Part shown: piece after piece, positions 1 through 7,717 of the stretch | How the letters are laid out: every line of letters begins with the position of its first letter | Position numbering within the stretch: position 1 is the stretch's first letter | Assembly: GCA_049325415.1 (NCBI GenBank) | Contig: JBMOLL010000050.1 | Coordinates: forward strand, 1 to 64,000 | Source: JBMOLL01 sp049325415 | GTDB taxonomy: Bacteria > Bacteroidota > Bacteroidia > Bacteroidales > GCA-2748055 | DNA length: 64,000 nucleotides | Reading direction: 5' to 3' | Position numbers and translations under genes: made by a program | Notes under the pieces: model-generated | Told to the model about the DNA's origin: nothing | The model's input: only the letters and a program-made list of their open reading frames with translations | Databases searched by the model: none

Positions 1-337
1 CAACGGGTATTCCCGGAGGCATCTGGAGGATGGAGAGGATCGAGTCCCATCCGTCGATCGAGATGGAAGCTTTGATCGGCACCCCGATCACAGGCAGTGT
101 GGTGAGTGCAGCAACCACACCGGGAAGGTGTGCGGCGCCTCCCGCACCGGCAATGATCACCCGTATCCCCCTACCATAGGCTTTTTTTGCAAAATCCATG
201 GCCTGCATGGGGGTACGGTGGGCCGACAGGGCATTGATTTCAAAGGGGATCTCAAATTCGTTCAGGATCTTGGCCGCCTGCTCCATCACGGGCAGATCGG
301 AGGTGCTTCCCATTATAATGCTGACTTTTGGTTCCAT
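1..337 (-). CDS. purE: PurE, N5-carboxyaminoimidazole ribonucleotide mutase (C-terminus cut by window edge)
   Basis: Catalyses the N5-CAIR to CAIR step of de novo purine synthesis in the cytoplasm. The visible 112 residues begin MEPKVSIIMGSTSDLP and carry the family hallmarks: the GSTSD nucleotide-binding turn, SAHRTP (catalytic His), and the glycine-rich IAGAGGAAHLPG loop. The ATG at 337 is the only sensible start because the first beta strand follows at once. About 50 further C-terminal residues lie outside the window. The upstream neighbour hpt is divergent and is also a purine gene, so the 187-bp gap probably holds both promoters. I recognise the family with certainty from these motifs. 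Confidence 0.95.
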   Translation of the reverse strand, partial: MEPKVSIIMGSTSDLPVMEQAAKILNEFEIPFEINALSAHRTPMQAMDFAKKAYGRGIRVIIAGAGGAAHLPGVVAALTTLPVIGVPIKASISIDGWDSILSILQMPPGIPV

Positions 338-524
338 AGTTTACCTGTTAATGTGATAAGTGAGCTGAATATCGCGTTAAAAAACAAAATACCTGCATAA
401 AATTAAATTATTTGCCTCTGCCGGGCAAGAAGGAGACCTGAGAACTGAAGCAAAAAGAGGAAATTTAACGTGGTTTATATTTTTCAAATCGTGGCTTTAT
501 CCTTATTTTCGAAAAAATTTGCCT

Positions 525-1070
525 ATGAATGATAAAGTCGTCCGGGTGCTGGACAAAACCTTTGCCGTATCCATAAGTTCCGATACCATCCAGAAGGAGA
601 TTGGCCGCATGGCCGGTGAGATCAACAGGGATCTTGCAGCTAAGGACCCTGTTTTCCTGGCCATCCTGAACGGGGCCTTCATGTTTGCCAGCGATCTGTT
701 CAAGAAGCTGGAGATCCCCGCACAGATCTCATTTCTAAAGCTCGCCAGTTATTCGGGTACCTCTTCCACGGGTCATGTCAAACAGCTCATCGGGCTGAAC
801 CAGGAGATCAAGGACCGGGTGGTTGTGGTGCTGGAAGATATTGTGGACACGGGAGTGACCCTGGATACCATTACCCGGCAGCTGGCCGGATTCCAGCCGA
901 AGGAGATCCTGGTGGCAACGCTGCTGCATAAACCGGAGGCCACCCAGAAGCCGGTGAAGCTCGATTATGTCGGTTTCAGGATACCCAATGAATTCATCGT
1001 GGGCTATGGCCTCGATTACGACGGATACGGCAGGAACCTGGCGGATATCTACACCCTGGTAAAAAGCTGA
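525..1070 (+). CDS. hpt: Hypoxanthine phosphoribosyltransferase
   Basis: Purine salvage enzyme that joins hypoxanthine or guanine to PRPP. The protein is 181 aa. The PRPP-binding motif is VVVLEDIVDTGVTL (acidic pair followed by DTG), and the C-terminal FRIPNEFIVGYGLDYD is typical of bacterial HPRT, where the flexible lid residues and the GYGLDY signature hold purine and pyrophosphate. I chose ATG 525 over an in-frame TTG at 519; typical proteins begin close to MNDKV. It precedes adk by 84 bp on the same strand, so salvage and adenylate interconversion may share transcription, although a -7 box sits between them. Confidence 0.95.
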   Translation: MNDKVVRVLDKTFAVSISSDTIQKEIGRMAGEINRDLAAKDPVFLAILNGAFMFASDLFKKLEIPAQISFLKLASYSGTSSTGHVKQLIGLNQEIKDRVVVVLEDIVDTGVTLDTITRQLAGFQPKEILVATLLHKPEATQKPVKLDYVGFRIPNEFIVGYGLDYDGYGRNLADIYTLVKS

Positions 1071-1120
1071 ACGGCCGTCAAAAACCACCGGAACAGGGAA
1101 CAAGGGTGCGGATTCTTTTG

Positions 1121-1128
1121 TATTTTTG
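1121..1128 (+). promoter_or_regulatory. Candidate -7 promoter box for adk
   Basis: TATTTTTG matches the Bacteroidota -7 consensus TAnnTTTG and lies 27 bp before the adk ATG. No clear -33 TTTG is visible at the usual 19-21 nt spacing, so this is a half match only. Confidence 0.4.
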
Positions 1129-1154
1129 AAGGGCAAAATCCAAATTAATTTAAC

Positions 1155-1742
1155 ATGCTGAATATTGTATTATTTGGTCCTCCGGGATCGGGAAAGGGAA
1201 CGCAGTCGGAAAAACTGATTGCTAAGTATAAGCTGGTGCATATTTCAACCGGGGACCTGCTCAGGGCTGAACTCGCTGCAAAAACCGAGCTGGGCCTGAA
1301 GGCAAAGGCGATCATGGACAGGGGCGAACTGGTGTCGGATGAGATCGTGATCGGGATGATCCGCAAGAAACTGGAAGAACATCTTGAAGGACCGGGATTC
1401 ATTTTCGACGGCTTCCCGCGCACCGTGGCACAGGCCAGAGCTCTGAGGAACGCACTGACGGATTTCGACGAGAGGGTGAGCTACATGATCAGTCTTGAAG
1501 TGCCGAAGGAAGAACTGATCAGCCGTTTGTTGAAGAGAGGAGAGCAGACCGGCAGATCGGACGATAACCTGGAGACGATCAAAAACCGGATCGATGTGTA
1601 TGAGCAGCAGACTTCTCCGGTGATCAACTATTACCAGAAAATGCGCAAATATTCTCCTGTCGAAGGACTGGGAACCATTGACGATATCTTTAACCGGATC
1701 GTGGAAGTGATCGAAAAAGGGAATAGCTGCCCCGGTTGCTGA
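1155..1742 (+). CDS. adk: Adenylate kinase (short-LID form)
   Basis: Interconverts ATP+AMP and 2 ADP. The 195-residue protein has the P-loop GPPGSGKGT at residues 8-16, the AMP-binding STGDLLR (31-37), and DGFPRT at 85-90. The LID region around LLKRGEQTGRSDD is short and lacks the four zinc cysteines or extended LID of long-form enzymes, so it is a short variant. The C-terminus ends in an odd CPGC, two cysteines that are not in the LID and are probably incidental. It is followed after 24 bp by obg on the same strand, a frequent Bacteroidota arrangement (hpt-adk-obg). Confidence 0.97.
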   Translation: MLNIVLFGPPGSGKGTQSEKLIAKYKLVHISTGDLLRAELAAKTELGLKAKAIMDRGELVSDEIVIGMIRKKLEEHLEGPGFIFDGFPRTVAQARALRNALTDFDERVSYMISLEVPKEELISRLLKRGEQTGRSDDNLETIKNRIDVYEQQTSPVINYYQKMRKYSPVEGLGTIDDIFNRIVEVIEKGNSCPGC

Positions 1743-1766
1743 CACTGACAACAATCTCCCCGGAAC

Positions 1767-2756
1767 ATGAGTAATTCCAACTTTGTCGACTACGTCAAAA
1801 TTTTCTGCCGCTCCGGGAAAGGAGGGGCCGGATCGGCACATCTTTTCCGGGATAAACTCACCCGGAAGGGAGGCCCTGACGGTGGCGACGGCGGCCGGGG
1901 AGGTCATGTCATCCTGAAAGCCAACAGCCAGCTCTGGACCCTGCTGCACCTGAAATTTCAGCGTCATATCTTTGCTTCTGACGGAGGCAATGGCGGGGAA
2001 CAGCTGTCGACCGGTGCAAACGGAAAGGATGTCTATATTGAAGTTCCTCTCGGGACCGTGGTAAAGGACGATGAGACGGGCGAAGTGATCTGCGAGCTGA
2101 CCAATCATGGCGAGGAATTCATCCTGATGAAAGGCGGTCGCGGTGGTCTTGGCAACGACCATTTCAAATCGCCCACGAACCAGACGCCCCGTTACGCCCA
2201 GCCCGGAGAACAGGGCATTGAGGGCTGGAGGATACTTGAACTGAAACTGCTTGCCGATGTGGGGCTGGTCGGTTTTCCGAATGCCGGAAAGTCGACCCTG
2301 CTGTCCATCCTTTCGGCAGCGAAGCCAAAGATTGCCGATTATCCCTTCACCACCCTGGTGCCTAACCTGGGGATCGTGAAATACCGCGACGGACGTTCGT
2401 TCGTCATGGCCGATATCCCGGGGATTATCGAGGGCGCCAGCGAGGGAAAAGGGCTCGGACACCGCTTCCTCCGGCATATCGAAAGAAACTCCATGCTGCT
2501 GTTCATGATCCCGTCCGACTCCGACAGTATCAACGGGCAGTACAACATCCTCCTGAATGAACTGGAGAAGTACAACCCCGAACTGCTGGATAAGAAAAGG
2601 CTGCTGGCCATCACCAAAGCCGACCTGCTCGACCAGGAACTGATGGACGAGATCAGCAGCACCCTGCCACCGGTTCCCTGGGTCTTTATCTCTGCAGTGG
2701 CCAACCAGGGCCTGATTGAACTGAACGATAAGATCTGGAAACTCCTGAACAGCTGA
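1767..2756 (+). CDS. obg: Obg/CgtA family GTPase
   Basis: Essential ribosome-associated GTPase acting in late 50S assembly and stress signalling. The 329-aa protein starts with the glycine-rich Obg fold (residues 1-158, many GG repeats such as GGDGGRGG). The GTPase domain follows, with G1 GFPNAGKST at 169-177, G3 DIPGII and G4 TKAD. It ends soon after the G domain, so the variable C-terminal OCT domain of some homologues is absent, as is usual for Bacteroidota. The stop is separated by only 2 bp from the PAP2 gene start, which suggests co-transcription and translational coupling. Confidence 0.97.
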   Translation: MSNSNFVDYVKIFCRSGKGGAGSAHLFRDKLTRKGGPDGGDGGRGGHVILKANSQLWTLLHLKFQRHIFASDGGNGGEQLSTGANGKDVYIEVPLGTVVKDDETGEVICELTNHGEEFILMKGGRGGLGNDHFKSPTNQTPRYAQPGEQGIEGWRILELKLLADVGLVGFPNAGKSTLLSILSAAKPKIADYPFTTLVPNLGIVKYRDGRSFVMADIPGIIEGASEGKGLGHRFLRHIERNSMLLFMIPSDSDSINGQYNILLNELEKYNPELLDKKRLLAITKADLLDQELMDEISSTLPPVPWVFISAVANQGLIELNDKIWKLLNS

Positions 2757-2758
2757 TC

Positions 2759-3340
2759 ATGCAGGCTGGGATACTGGAAGCCGACCGCGACCTGTTCCTT
2801 CTCGTCAACGGGTGGCATTCGGCATTCTGGGACCCGGTAATGGTTTTTTTTTCCGGGAAGCTCACCTGGATCCCCTTTTACCTGCTGCTGCTTTTTATCC
2901 TTTACCGGAAAAAGGGAAAGGAACTCTGGATCTTCCTGCTTTTCATAGTCCTGACGGTTCTGCTGACCGATCAGACCTCCGTGCATCTCTTTAAAAATAT
3001 TTTTCACCGGCTGCGGCCCTGTCATGAACCAGCCCTGGAGGGACTGGTGTATACCGTGGGAGGGAAATGCGGCGGGGCCTATGGCTTTATCTCCTCACAT
3101 GCCGCCAACAGTTTTGGGATTGTGGCGCTGCTTTCGCTTTTTTACCGCCGATGGTGGTGGACCCTGCTGCTGGTCTTCTGGGCCCTGCTGGTTTCCTATT
3201 CCAGGATTTACCTCGGCGTGCATTACCCGGGCGATGTGCTAGCCGGGGCAGTGTGGGGTGTTTTGTGCGGCTGGGGGGTTTGGGTGTTTTATGGCTGGAT
3301 AAAGAAGAAGATCCCTGACGTGAAAAAGTCTTCTGTTTGA
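2759..3340 (+). CDS. PAP2-family membrane phosphatase
   Basis: Integral membrane lipid phosphatase of the PAP2 superfamily, for example an undecaprenyl-diphosphate or phosphatidyl phosphate phosphatase. The 193-aa protein has about five hydrophobic segments. The three catalytic motifs are visible: the Lys/Arg motif K-(x6)-RP in KNIFHRLRP, the SSHAA motif (His of motif 2), and SRIYLGVHYPGDV (motif 3, catalytic His). This is the short single-domain architecture without extra domains. The substrate cannot be decided from sequence; its position directly after obg does not help. The 3' end reads into a short spacer with GC-rich repeats. Confidence 0.9.
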   Translation: MQAGILEADRDLFLLVNGWHSAFWDPVMVFFSGKLTWIPFYLLLLFILYRKKGKELWIFLLFIVLTVLLTDQTSVHLFKNIFHRLRPCHEPALEGLVYTVGGKCGGAYGFISSHAANSFGIVALLSLFYRRWWWTLLLVFWALLVSYSRIYLGVHYPGDVLAGAVWGVLCGWGVWVFYGWIKKKIPDVKKSSV

Positions 3341-3372
3341 ACAATTTTAGAAGATATAGGGTTATAGCGACG

Positions 3373-3408
3373 ACCCCACCCCAACCTCCCCCGGGGGGGG
3401 CAGGGGAA
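3373..3408. repeat. GC-rich palindromic intergenic repeat
   Basis: A C-run followed by a G-run (CCCCACCCCAACC then CTCCCCCGGGGGGG) forms a self-complementary block between the PAP2 gene and lplA. Similar C-rich/G-rich blocks are familiar in intergenic DNA of Bacteroidota; whether this one acts in RNA cannot be seen. Confidence 0.5.
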
Positions 3409-3444
3409 GAATAGAATTCCTTGTACTACTTTGTGTCCTGGTCA

Positions 3445-3510
3445 TAGTGCCCTGGTGGCAGAAAATAATCTTAGTGTAAATTAGTGTCTTAGTGCCCTGG
3501 TGGCAGAAAA
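3445..3510 (+). repeat. Pair of 21-bp perfect direct repeats upstream of lplA
   Basis: The 21-mer beginning TAGTGCCCTGG and ending GGCAGAAAA occurs at 3445-3465 and again at 3490-3510, separated by 24 bp, with more TTAGTG-rich sequence between them. The second copy ends 10 bp before the lplA ATG, so it sits across the region where the ribosome binds. Confidence 0.7.
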
Positions 3511-3520
3511 ACACCAAAGA

Positions 3521-4501
3521 ATGAAATTTATTATCGGAGAAAGCACCGACCCCTACTTCAACCTCGCCGCAGAGGAATACCTGCTCAAAGCCACAACAGA
3601 TGAGTATTTCATGCTCTGGCAGAACGAGCCTTCCATCATCGTTGGCAAACACCAGAACACGCTGGCCGAGATCAACCTTGAGGTGGTCAGGGAACGGGGC
3701 TTCAAGGTTGCCCGCCGGATCTCAGGCGGCGGCACGGTCTTCCACGACCTTGGTAATCTCAATTTCACTTTTATTACCGGGGGAGAGGACGGCGACCTGG
3801 TTAATTTCAGGAAGTACACCCTTCCCATCGTGAGTTTTCTCCGCAGTCTGGGGGTGGAAGCCGAGCTGAGCGGGCGTAACGACCTGCTGATCGACGGGCG
3901 TAAATTCTCCGGCAATGCCAGCCATGTCTATAACAAGCGCGTGCTGCATCACGGGACGATCCTTTTCAGCTCGGTAATGGAGGATCTGGCCGATGCCCTG
4001 AAGGTGAATCCTCTTAAATTTACCGATAAGGCCGTGAAATCGGTACGATCACGGGTCACCAATATCAGGGAGCACCTGAAGAGGGAGATGGACGTAACGG
4101 AGTTCCGCGACCGGCTTATGAGCCATGTCATTGCGGAGACCGGGGGAGGGGAGCTGTACCGCTACACGGAAGAGGACCTTCGGGAGATCGGAAAAAGGCG
4201 GGAAGAGAAATTCTCCACCTGGGACTGGAACTTCGGCTATTCCCCAAAATATCGCTTTGAGAAAGGCATCCGCACAGCAGGAGGCATTGTGGAGGTGCAA
4301 CTGAACGTGGAGAAGGGCATGATCCAGGAGATCTCCATTCACGGCGATTTCTTCAACACGGGCGAAGTGGAGGAACTGGAAGCCCTGCTAAGAGGCACCG
4401 TGCACGACCCCGAAGCCATCGGGAAGCGCCTGGAGCATACCGATATCGGGTACTTCCTGAACGGGGTAACGAGGGAAGAGTTTTTTTCGGTGTTGTTTTG
4501 A
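3521..4501 (+). CDS. lplA: Lipoate-protein ligase A
   Basis: Attaches lipoate, through lipoyl-AMP, to E2 and H proteins of 2-oxoacid dehydrogenases and glycine cleavage. The 326-aa protein has the LplA/BirA fold: N-terminal NLAAEEYLL, the RISGGGTVFHDLGN lipoyl-AMP loop, then GRNDLLIDGRKFSGNA with the catalytic-site lysine, and a C-terminal accessory domain (about 240-326) whose presence marks LplA rather than the octanoyltransferase LipM. I use ATG 3521 because MKFIIGES is the canonical beginning; an in-frame GTG at 3500 lies inside a direct repeat. It stands alone, with an accessory island downstream. Confidence 0.93.
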   Translation: MKFIIGESTDPYFNLAAEEYLLKATTDEYFMLWQNEPSIIVGKHQNTLAEINLEVVRERGFKVARRISGGGTVFHDLGNLNFTFITGGEDGDLVNFRKYTLPIVSFLRSLGVEAELSGRNDLLIDGRKFSGNASHVYNKRVLHHGTILFSSVMEDLADALKVNPLKFTDKAVKSVRSRVTNIREHLKREMDVTEFRDRLMSHVIAETGGGELYRYTEEDLREIGKRREEKFSTWDWNFGYSPKYRFEKGIRTAGGIVEVQLNVEKGMIQEISIHGDFFNTGEVEELEALLRGTVHDPEAIGKRLEHTDIGYFLNGVTREEFFSVLF

Positions 4502-4657
4502 AGTTTCACAGCCCGGGCCACTGTCAGACTTTCCAATTGCTCATTCACCACTAAAGGTTTTGCTGAACGTAACCGGCATTACCATCCCGGCTGCAAGTCA
4601 GACCCTTCAGGAGTTGCTGAAAAACCGACCTTGCCATCCCGGCACCGGCAAAGCAGC

Positions 4658-5086
4658 AAAGCCGGCGCTTTAAGTGTCGCAGAAGGCAAGCGATGTAGCA
4701 TTCCCTGCATTGGTTACGCAGGAAACCCGACCCTGAAGGGGTCGTAGAGCAGTAACCAGCTTATACCCCTGGCAAAGACGAAACGGCACCCCCGACCCTG
4801 AAAGGGTCGCAGAACAGTAACCGGGGTCCCGTCCCCGGCATTGGCGACGGGGCGGAGCGCTCACGACCCCGGAGGGGTCGCACAAGACTGGTTTGTGCAG
4901 AGGACGAAGTAGGTATGTCTGGTTGCAGCCAGTCTTTTGTGGTATCGGGTTTTGTTCGACCCATTCTGGGTCGGCCGGGGCTACCGCCACCTGCCGGGGG
5001 TGGGACCCCGGTTACTGTTGTGTGTGGCCTTCGGCCACAGAGAAAGACCGATATTCCGGCAAGTGCTTTGCCGATCTGAGTTCATA
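4658..5086. repeat. Long GC-rich intergenic repeat, copy 1 (left flank of RHS cassette)
   Basis: About 430 bp built of short palindromes such as CGACCCTGAAGGGGTCG (near 4728, 4793 and 4864), a block with GGCCTTCGGCC, and a stretch CCAGTCTTTTGTGGTATCGG. The same series recurs in the same order and orientation at 6958-7316. This copy carries about 65 bp extra, an additional GACCCTGAAAGGGTC..CAGTAACC unit. Several short open frames cross it, but none shows protein-like composition and I call none. Together with 4502-4657 and 5087-5164, which show nothing recognisable, it fills the gap between lplA and the RHS tip. Confidence 0.8.
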
Positions 5087-5164
5087 GAAGCGTTCAGACC
5101 AAAAGAACATCTTCATGCCTTTGCCTCTTGAATTGGACTGTGGTTTTTATTTGTAAATTTGATC

Positions 5165-6205
5165 ATGTCTCCTTCCACCATAGCCGGATTTACCTGTGGC
5201 CGTTTCCTCAGCCCCGACCCCTACGTGCAGTCCCCGGGCCTGGCTGACGGGTGGAACAGGTACAGTTATTGCCGGAATAACCCGCTGAGGTATACGGACC
5301 CGAGCGGGTATATCGAAACAGATCCTTCCGGCGCTCCTTTTTCTACCTATGGCGATGCCATGAAGAAACAGGGAGGCAGTTTCTATTATCGCGGCTGGTT
5401 TTACAATTATAGTAACACCCGTCAAACCTATTCCATCTGGGGCAACAGCTTTGGTGAAGGCCCTGTAGGCTATGCAGTCGGAGCATCCTCAGGTTCCTCC
5501 AATGCGGAGCATGCCTGGGGCTTCAATTATCTGACCGGACAATATGAAAACAAACTGACCGGGGAGACCTTTGATCCTCAGACGAATGATTTTTCTGACT
5601 TTTTTTCAGATATGTCAGCCTATTATTCATTCGAAGTATGGAAGTTTAATGGGGCTTATTTCTTCTATAATAAGGGAGAAGAAGAGTATATATATCTGGA
5701 TGGGACGTTAACGCGGTTTACTAGTGTTGCCTCAGGTGGAGGGGGATGGTATGATAACGCAGGTGTTTATGTAACAGGAGCTGTCCTCACAGCTGAAGAT
5801 ATTTATAATAATTATTTACATAACCATACTACTTATTTCTTAAAAAATGGAACCGAAAGGACTATTTTAAACGAAAGCGGTGTTGTCAGAAATTCTAATC
5901 TTGCCAAAAATGCAGCAAATGTTTCTACAACTATTAAGGTATTAGGTACTGCAGGAACTGTTCTTATGACTGCACAAGCAGGAACAAAAATTTATAACGG
6001 TAATGCCACAGGGTGGGATTATGGTGATTTTACTGTTGGTACGGCCGGTTCGTTAGCTGGAATTGCTGAAATAGGAGGGTATGCAGTACCTGGAGTAGGA
6101 GAAGCGGTTGCTGCATATAGTTGGTTTAGACTGTGGTTTGATTTAGGAGCAAAATATGGACCAAGCAAGTGGTACGGTGACGATGACACCAGATGGTTTA
6201 AGTAA
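5165..6205 (+). CDS. Truncated RHS-repeat protein: core end plus variable C-terminal tip
   Basis: Residues 14-45 (GRFLSPDPYVQSP ... YSYCRNNPLRYTDPSGY) are the conserved end of the RHS repeat-associated core that precedes the variable, often toxic, C-terminal domain of RHS/YD-repeat proteins. All upstream YD repeats, a shell and any signal peptide are missing: the DNA before 5165 is non-coding repeat. The remaining 300 residues are rich in Gly, Tyr and Asn and then contain an Ala/Gly-rich hydrophobic stretch (around residues 265-320), ending in WYGDDDTRWFK. Base composition drops to AT-rich after about 5600, unlike the neighbours. It is either a displaced RHS tip or a pseudogene. I know of no catalytic motif in the tip. 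Confidence 0.8.
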   Translation: MSPSTIAGFTCGRFLSPDPYVQSPGLADGWNRYSYCRNNPLRYTDPSGYIETDPSGAPFSTYGDAMKKQGGSFYYRGWFYNYSNTRQTYSIWGNSFGEGPVGYAVGASSGSSNAEHAWGFNYLTGQYENKLTGETFDPQTNDFSDFFSDMSAYYSFEVWKFNGAYFFYNKGEEEYIYLDGTLTRFTSVASGGGGWYDNAGVYVTGAVLTAEDIYNNYLHNHTTYFLKNGTERTILNESGVVRNSNLAKNAANVSTTIKVLGTAGTVLMTAQAGTKIYNGNATGWDYGDFTVGTAGSLAGIAEIGGYAVPGVGEAVAAYSWFRLWFDLGAKYGPSKWYGDDDTRWFK

Positions 6206-6218
6206 CAGGATTTTATAT

Positions 6219-6623
6219 ATGAAGAATTACTATTATTTATATTGGGTTGATGCAATTGTTGGTTTTAGAAAAAACAACCCTAATAGGGGTGATTGGAAAT
6301 TTACTTTGTTTACATTAAGCACTTTAAGCAATGCATTAAACTTGTGGGTTGTTTTATTGTGGTTAAAGTTTTTCAACATAATATCTTTTAAGATTGAAAT
6401 TAACCTTTTACCAGGAAGTATACTCAATAGTGCAACAGGCTTCATTGTATACTTTGCATCACCTTTTATCTTGTTGAACTATTTCCTGATTTTTTATCGA
6501 GACAGATATAAGAAGCTTATCAAGATTTACCCTCATAGAAATGGGAAATTTGCAATTAAGTATGGTTTTATAAGCGTGTTGTTGGGTTTTATCTCAATGA
6601 TACTTTATGGAGCTTTAAGATAA
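6219..6623 (+). CDS. Small integral membrane protein, possible immunity partner of the RHS tip
   Basis: 134 aa, starting MKNYYYLYW at 6219, only 13 bp after the RHS stop. Three strongly hydrophobic segments are visible (about residues 32-50, 70-95 and 112-131), with basic loops such as RDRYKK between. The DNA is markedly AT-rich, like the end of the RHS gene and unlike the flanks. I do not recognise the family. Position directly downstream of a polymorphic-toxin-like tip is the usual place for an immunity gene, so that role is an inference from context only. The gene ends in a strong terminator. Confidence 0.6.
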   Translation: MKNYYYLYWVDAIVGFRKNNPNRGDWKFTLFTLSTLSNALNLWVVLLWLKFFNIISFKIEINLLPGSILNSATGFIVYFASPFILLNYFLIFYRDRYKKLIKIYPHRNGKFAIKYGFISVLLGFISMILYGALR

Positions 6624-6658
6624 CAGAAAAGCCCGGCATTGCCGGGCTTTTCTGTTTT
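6623..6658 (+). terminator. Rho-independent terminator
   Basis: Perfect 15-bp stem (ACAGAAAAGCCCGGC / GCCGGGCTTTTCTGT) with a 3-nt loop, directly overlapping the stop codon of the membrane protein gene and followed by TTTTAT. It is the only strong hairpin at the end of the RHS cassette. Confidence 0.85.
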
Positions 6659-6845
6659 ATAACGTAACTACATTTTTTTTAAAGAAGTCTTTACACTTCT
6701 TATTAGTAAGCACTTTATCAATGAGTTTATAAATAGTCTGCTTGTTTTCTTCACCTAGCTGTTGTATAAGCCGCATTTGCTCTACCGTAGTTTTGTCTTC
6801 AATTACTACTTCTTTAGGTTTTTTACCTGGAAAAGCCGATGGCAC
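6657..6845 (-). pseudogene. Relic of the C-terminal part of a small (XRE-like?) regulator
   Basis: A 62-codon reading frame starting at a GTG with PSAFPGKKPKEVVIEDKTTV and continuing EQMRLIQQLGEENKQ..YKLIDKVLTNKKCKDFF. The charged helical tail with LGEENKQTIYKLIDKVL resembles the C-terminal tail of small XRE-type helix-turn-helix regulators in Bacteroidota, but no helix-turn-helix region is present; upstream on this strand the frame closes almost at once. I therefore call it a truncated remnant. Its stop lies in the terminator of the convergent membrane protein gene. The family assignment is tentative. Confidence 0.4.
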
Positions 6846-6957
6846 TGACCACTTAACGCCGGAATAATGATCCTGAAGCAGGCATCAATTAATCATAATG
6901 ATAAGATGGTCAACAAAAATCGGCTTAATATGGTCAACTGGTCCGGTTTTTCCACCA

Positions 6958-7316
6958 GCAAGGGCGACGCTTTAGGTGTCGCAGAAGGAAGCGATGTTGC
7001 AATCCCGGCATTGGTTAAGCAGCAAGCCCGACCCTGAAGGGGTCGCAGAGCAGTAACCGGGGTCCCGTCCCCGGCATCGGTGACGAGGCGGAGCGCTCAC
7101 GACCCTGAAGGGGTCGCACAAGCCTGGTTTTTTGCAGAGGACGAAGTAGGATTGCCAGGTTGCAGCCAGTCTTTTGTGGTATCGGGTTTTGTTCGACCCA
7201 TTCAGGGTCGGCCGGGGCTACCGCCATCTACCGGGGGTGGGACCCCGGTTACTGTTGTGTGTGGCCTTCGGCCACAGTGAAAGACCGATATTCTGGCAAG
7301 TGCTTTGCCGACCTGA
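6958..7316. repeat. Long GC-rich intergenic repeat, copy 2 (right flank of RHS cassette)
   Basis: About 360 bp that align in order and orientation with 4658-5086: GCTTTA.GTGTCGCAGAAGG, CGACCCTGAAGGGGTCGCA palindromes (near 7028 and 7100), CAGAGGACGAAGTAGG, CCAGTCTTTTGTGGTATCGG, the GGCCTTCGGCCACAG block and the final GCAAGTGCTTTGCCGA. Over long stretches the two copies differ at only a few positions, yet copy 2 lacks one palindromic unit. The two copies form direct repeats about 2.3 kb apart, bracketing the RHS tip, the membrane protein and the regulator relic. Confidence 0.8.
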
Positions 7317-7400
7317 GATCGTGTTTCAAAAAGCGTGTTTCAAATACTCCTTACCTGATGAAGACTTTATTCAGGGCAGATAAATATTGTTTGTGGGAAC

Positions 7401-7437
7401 GGGACTCCGGTTACTGTTGTGTGTGGCCTTCGGCCAC
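7401..7437. repeat. Third, partial copy of the repeat block
   Basis: GGGACTCCGGTTACTG followed by TTGTGTGTGGCCTTCGGCCAC repeats the core of the blocks at about 5002-5037 and 7239-7274. The rest of 7317-7633 holds no gene I can support. Confidence 0.7.
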
Positions 7438-7633
7438 TGGAGAAGTTGAAAAGACGACCCTTCCCTGTGCTGTTCATAAAATTGCCCCTGCCTGTCCCGG
7501 CTTTTTTTATCCCCTCCGGCTCAATAAAACCCTCAATTCGAACCATATAGCGAAACCCCTTCGGGCAAATTGGAAATCAGGAGATTAAAATGACTTTCGG
7601 AATCGAAAAAAATATTATATTTTTGATCGATTC

Positions 7634-7666
7634 TTGGGGGTATCTATATTTTTTCTGTTATATTTG
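7634..7666 (+). promoter_or_regulatory. Candidate promoter of the arginine decarboxylase gene
   Basis: TATATTTG at 7659-7666 fits the -7 consensus TAnnTTTG and a TTG at 7634-7636 lies at approximately the -33 distance. A second -7 match, TATTTTTG, occurs at 7618-7625. Both are 50-100 bp before the ATG at 7718. Confidence 0.5.
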
Positions 7667-7717
7667 CCGCCCAAATAAATTGTTTTTTCAAAACTTGTTA
7701 AGTTGGGTTTTGAGGAA

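Noticed and set aside
1245..2477. 410-codon open frame antisense to adk and obg
   Set aside because: It overlaps two genes with certain identity on the other strand; length comes from the GC-rich codon pattern of those genes.
4670..5131. Several 60-110 codon frames in the GC-rich repeats, recurring at 7015-7588
   Set aside because: They follow palindromic repeat DNA, lie in several frames on both strands and look like composition only. Such frames are easily annotated as hypothetical proteins by mistake.
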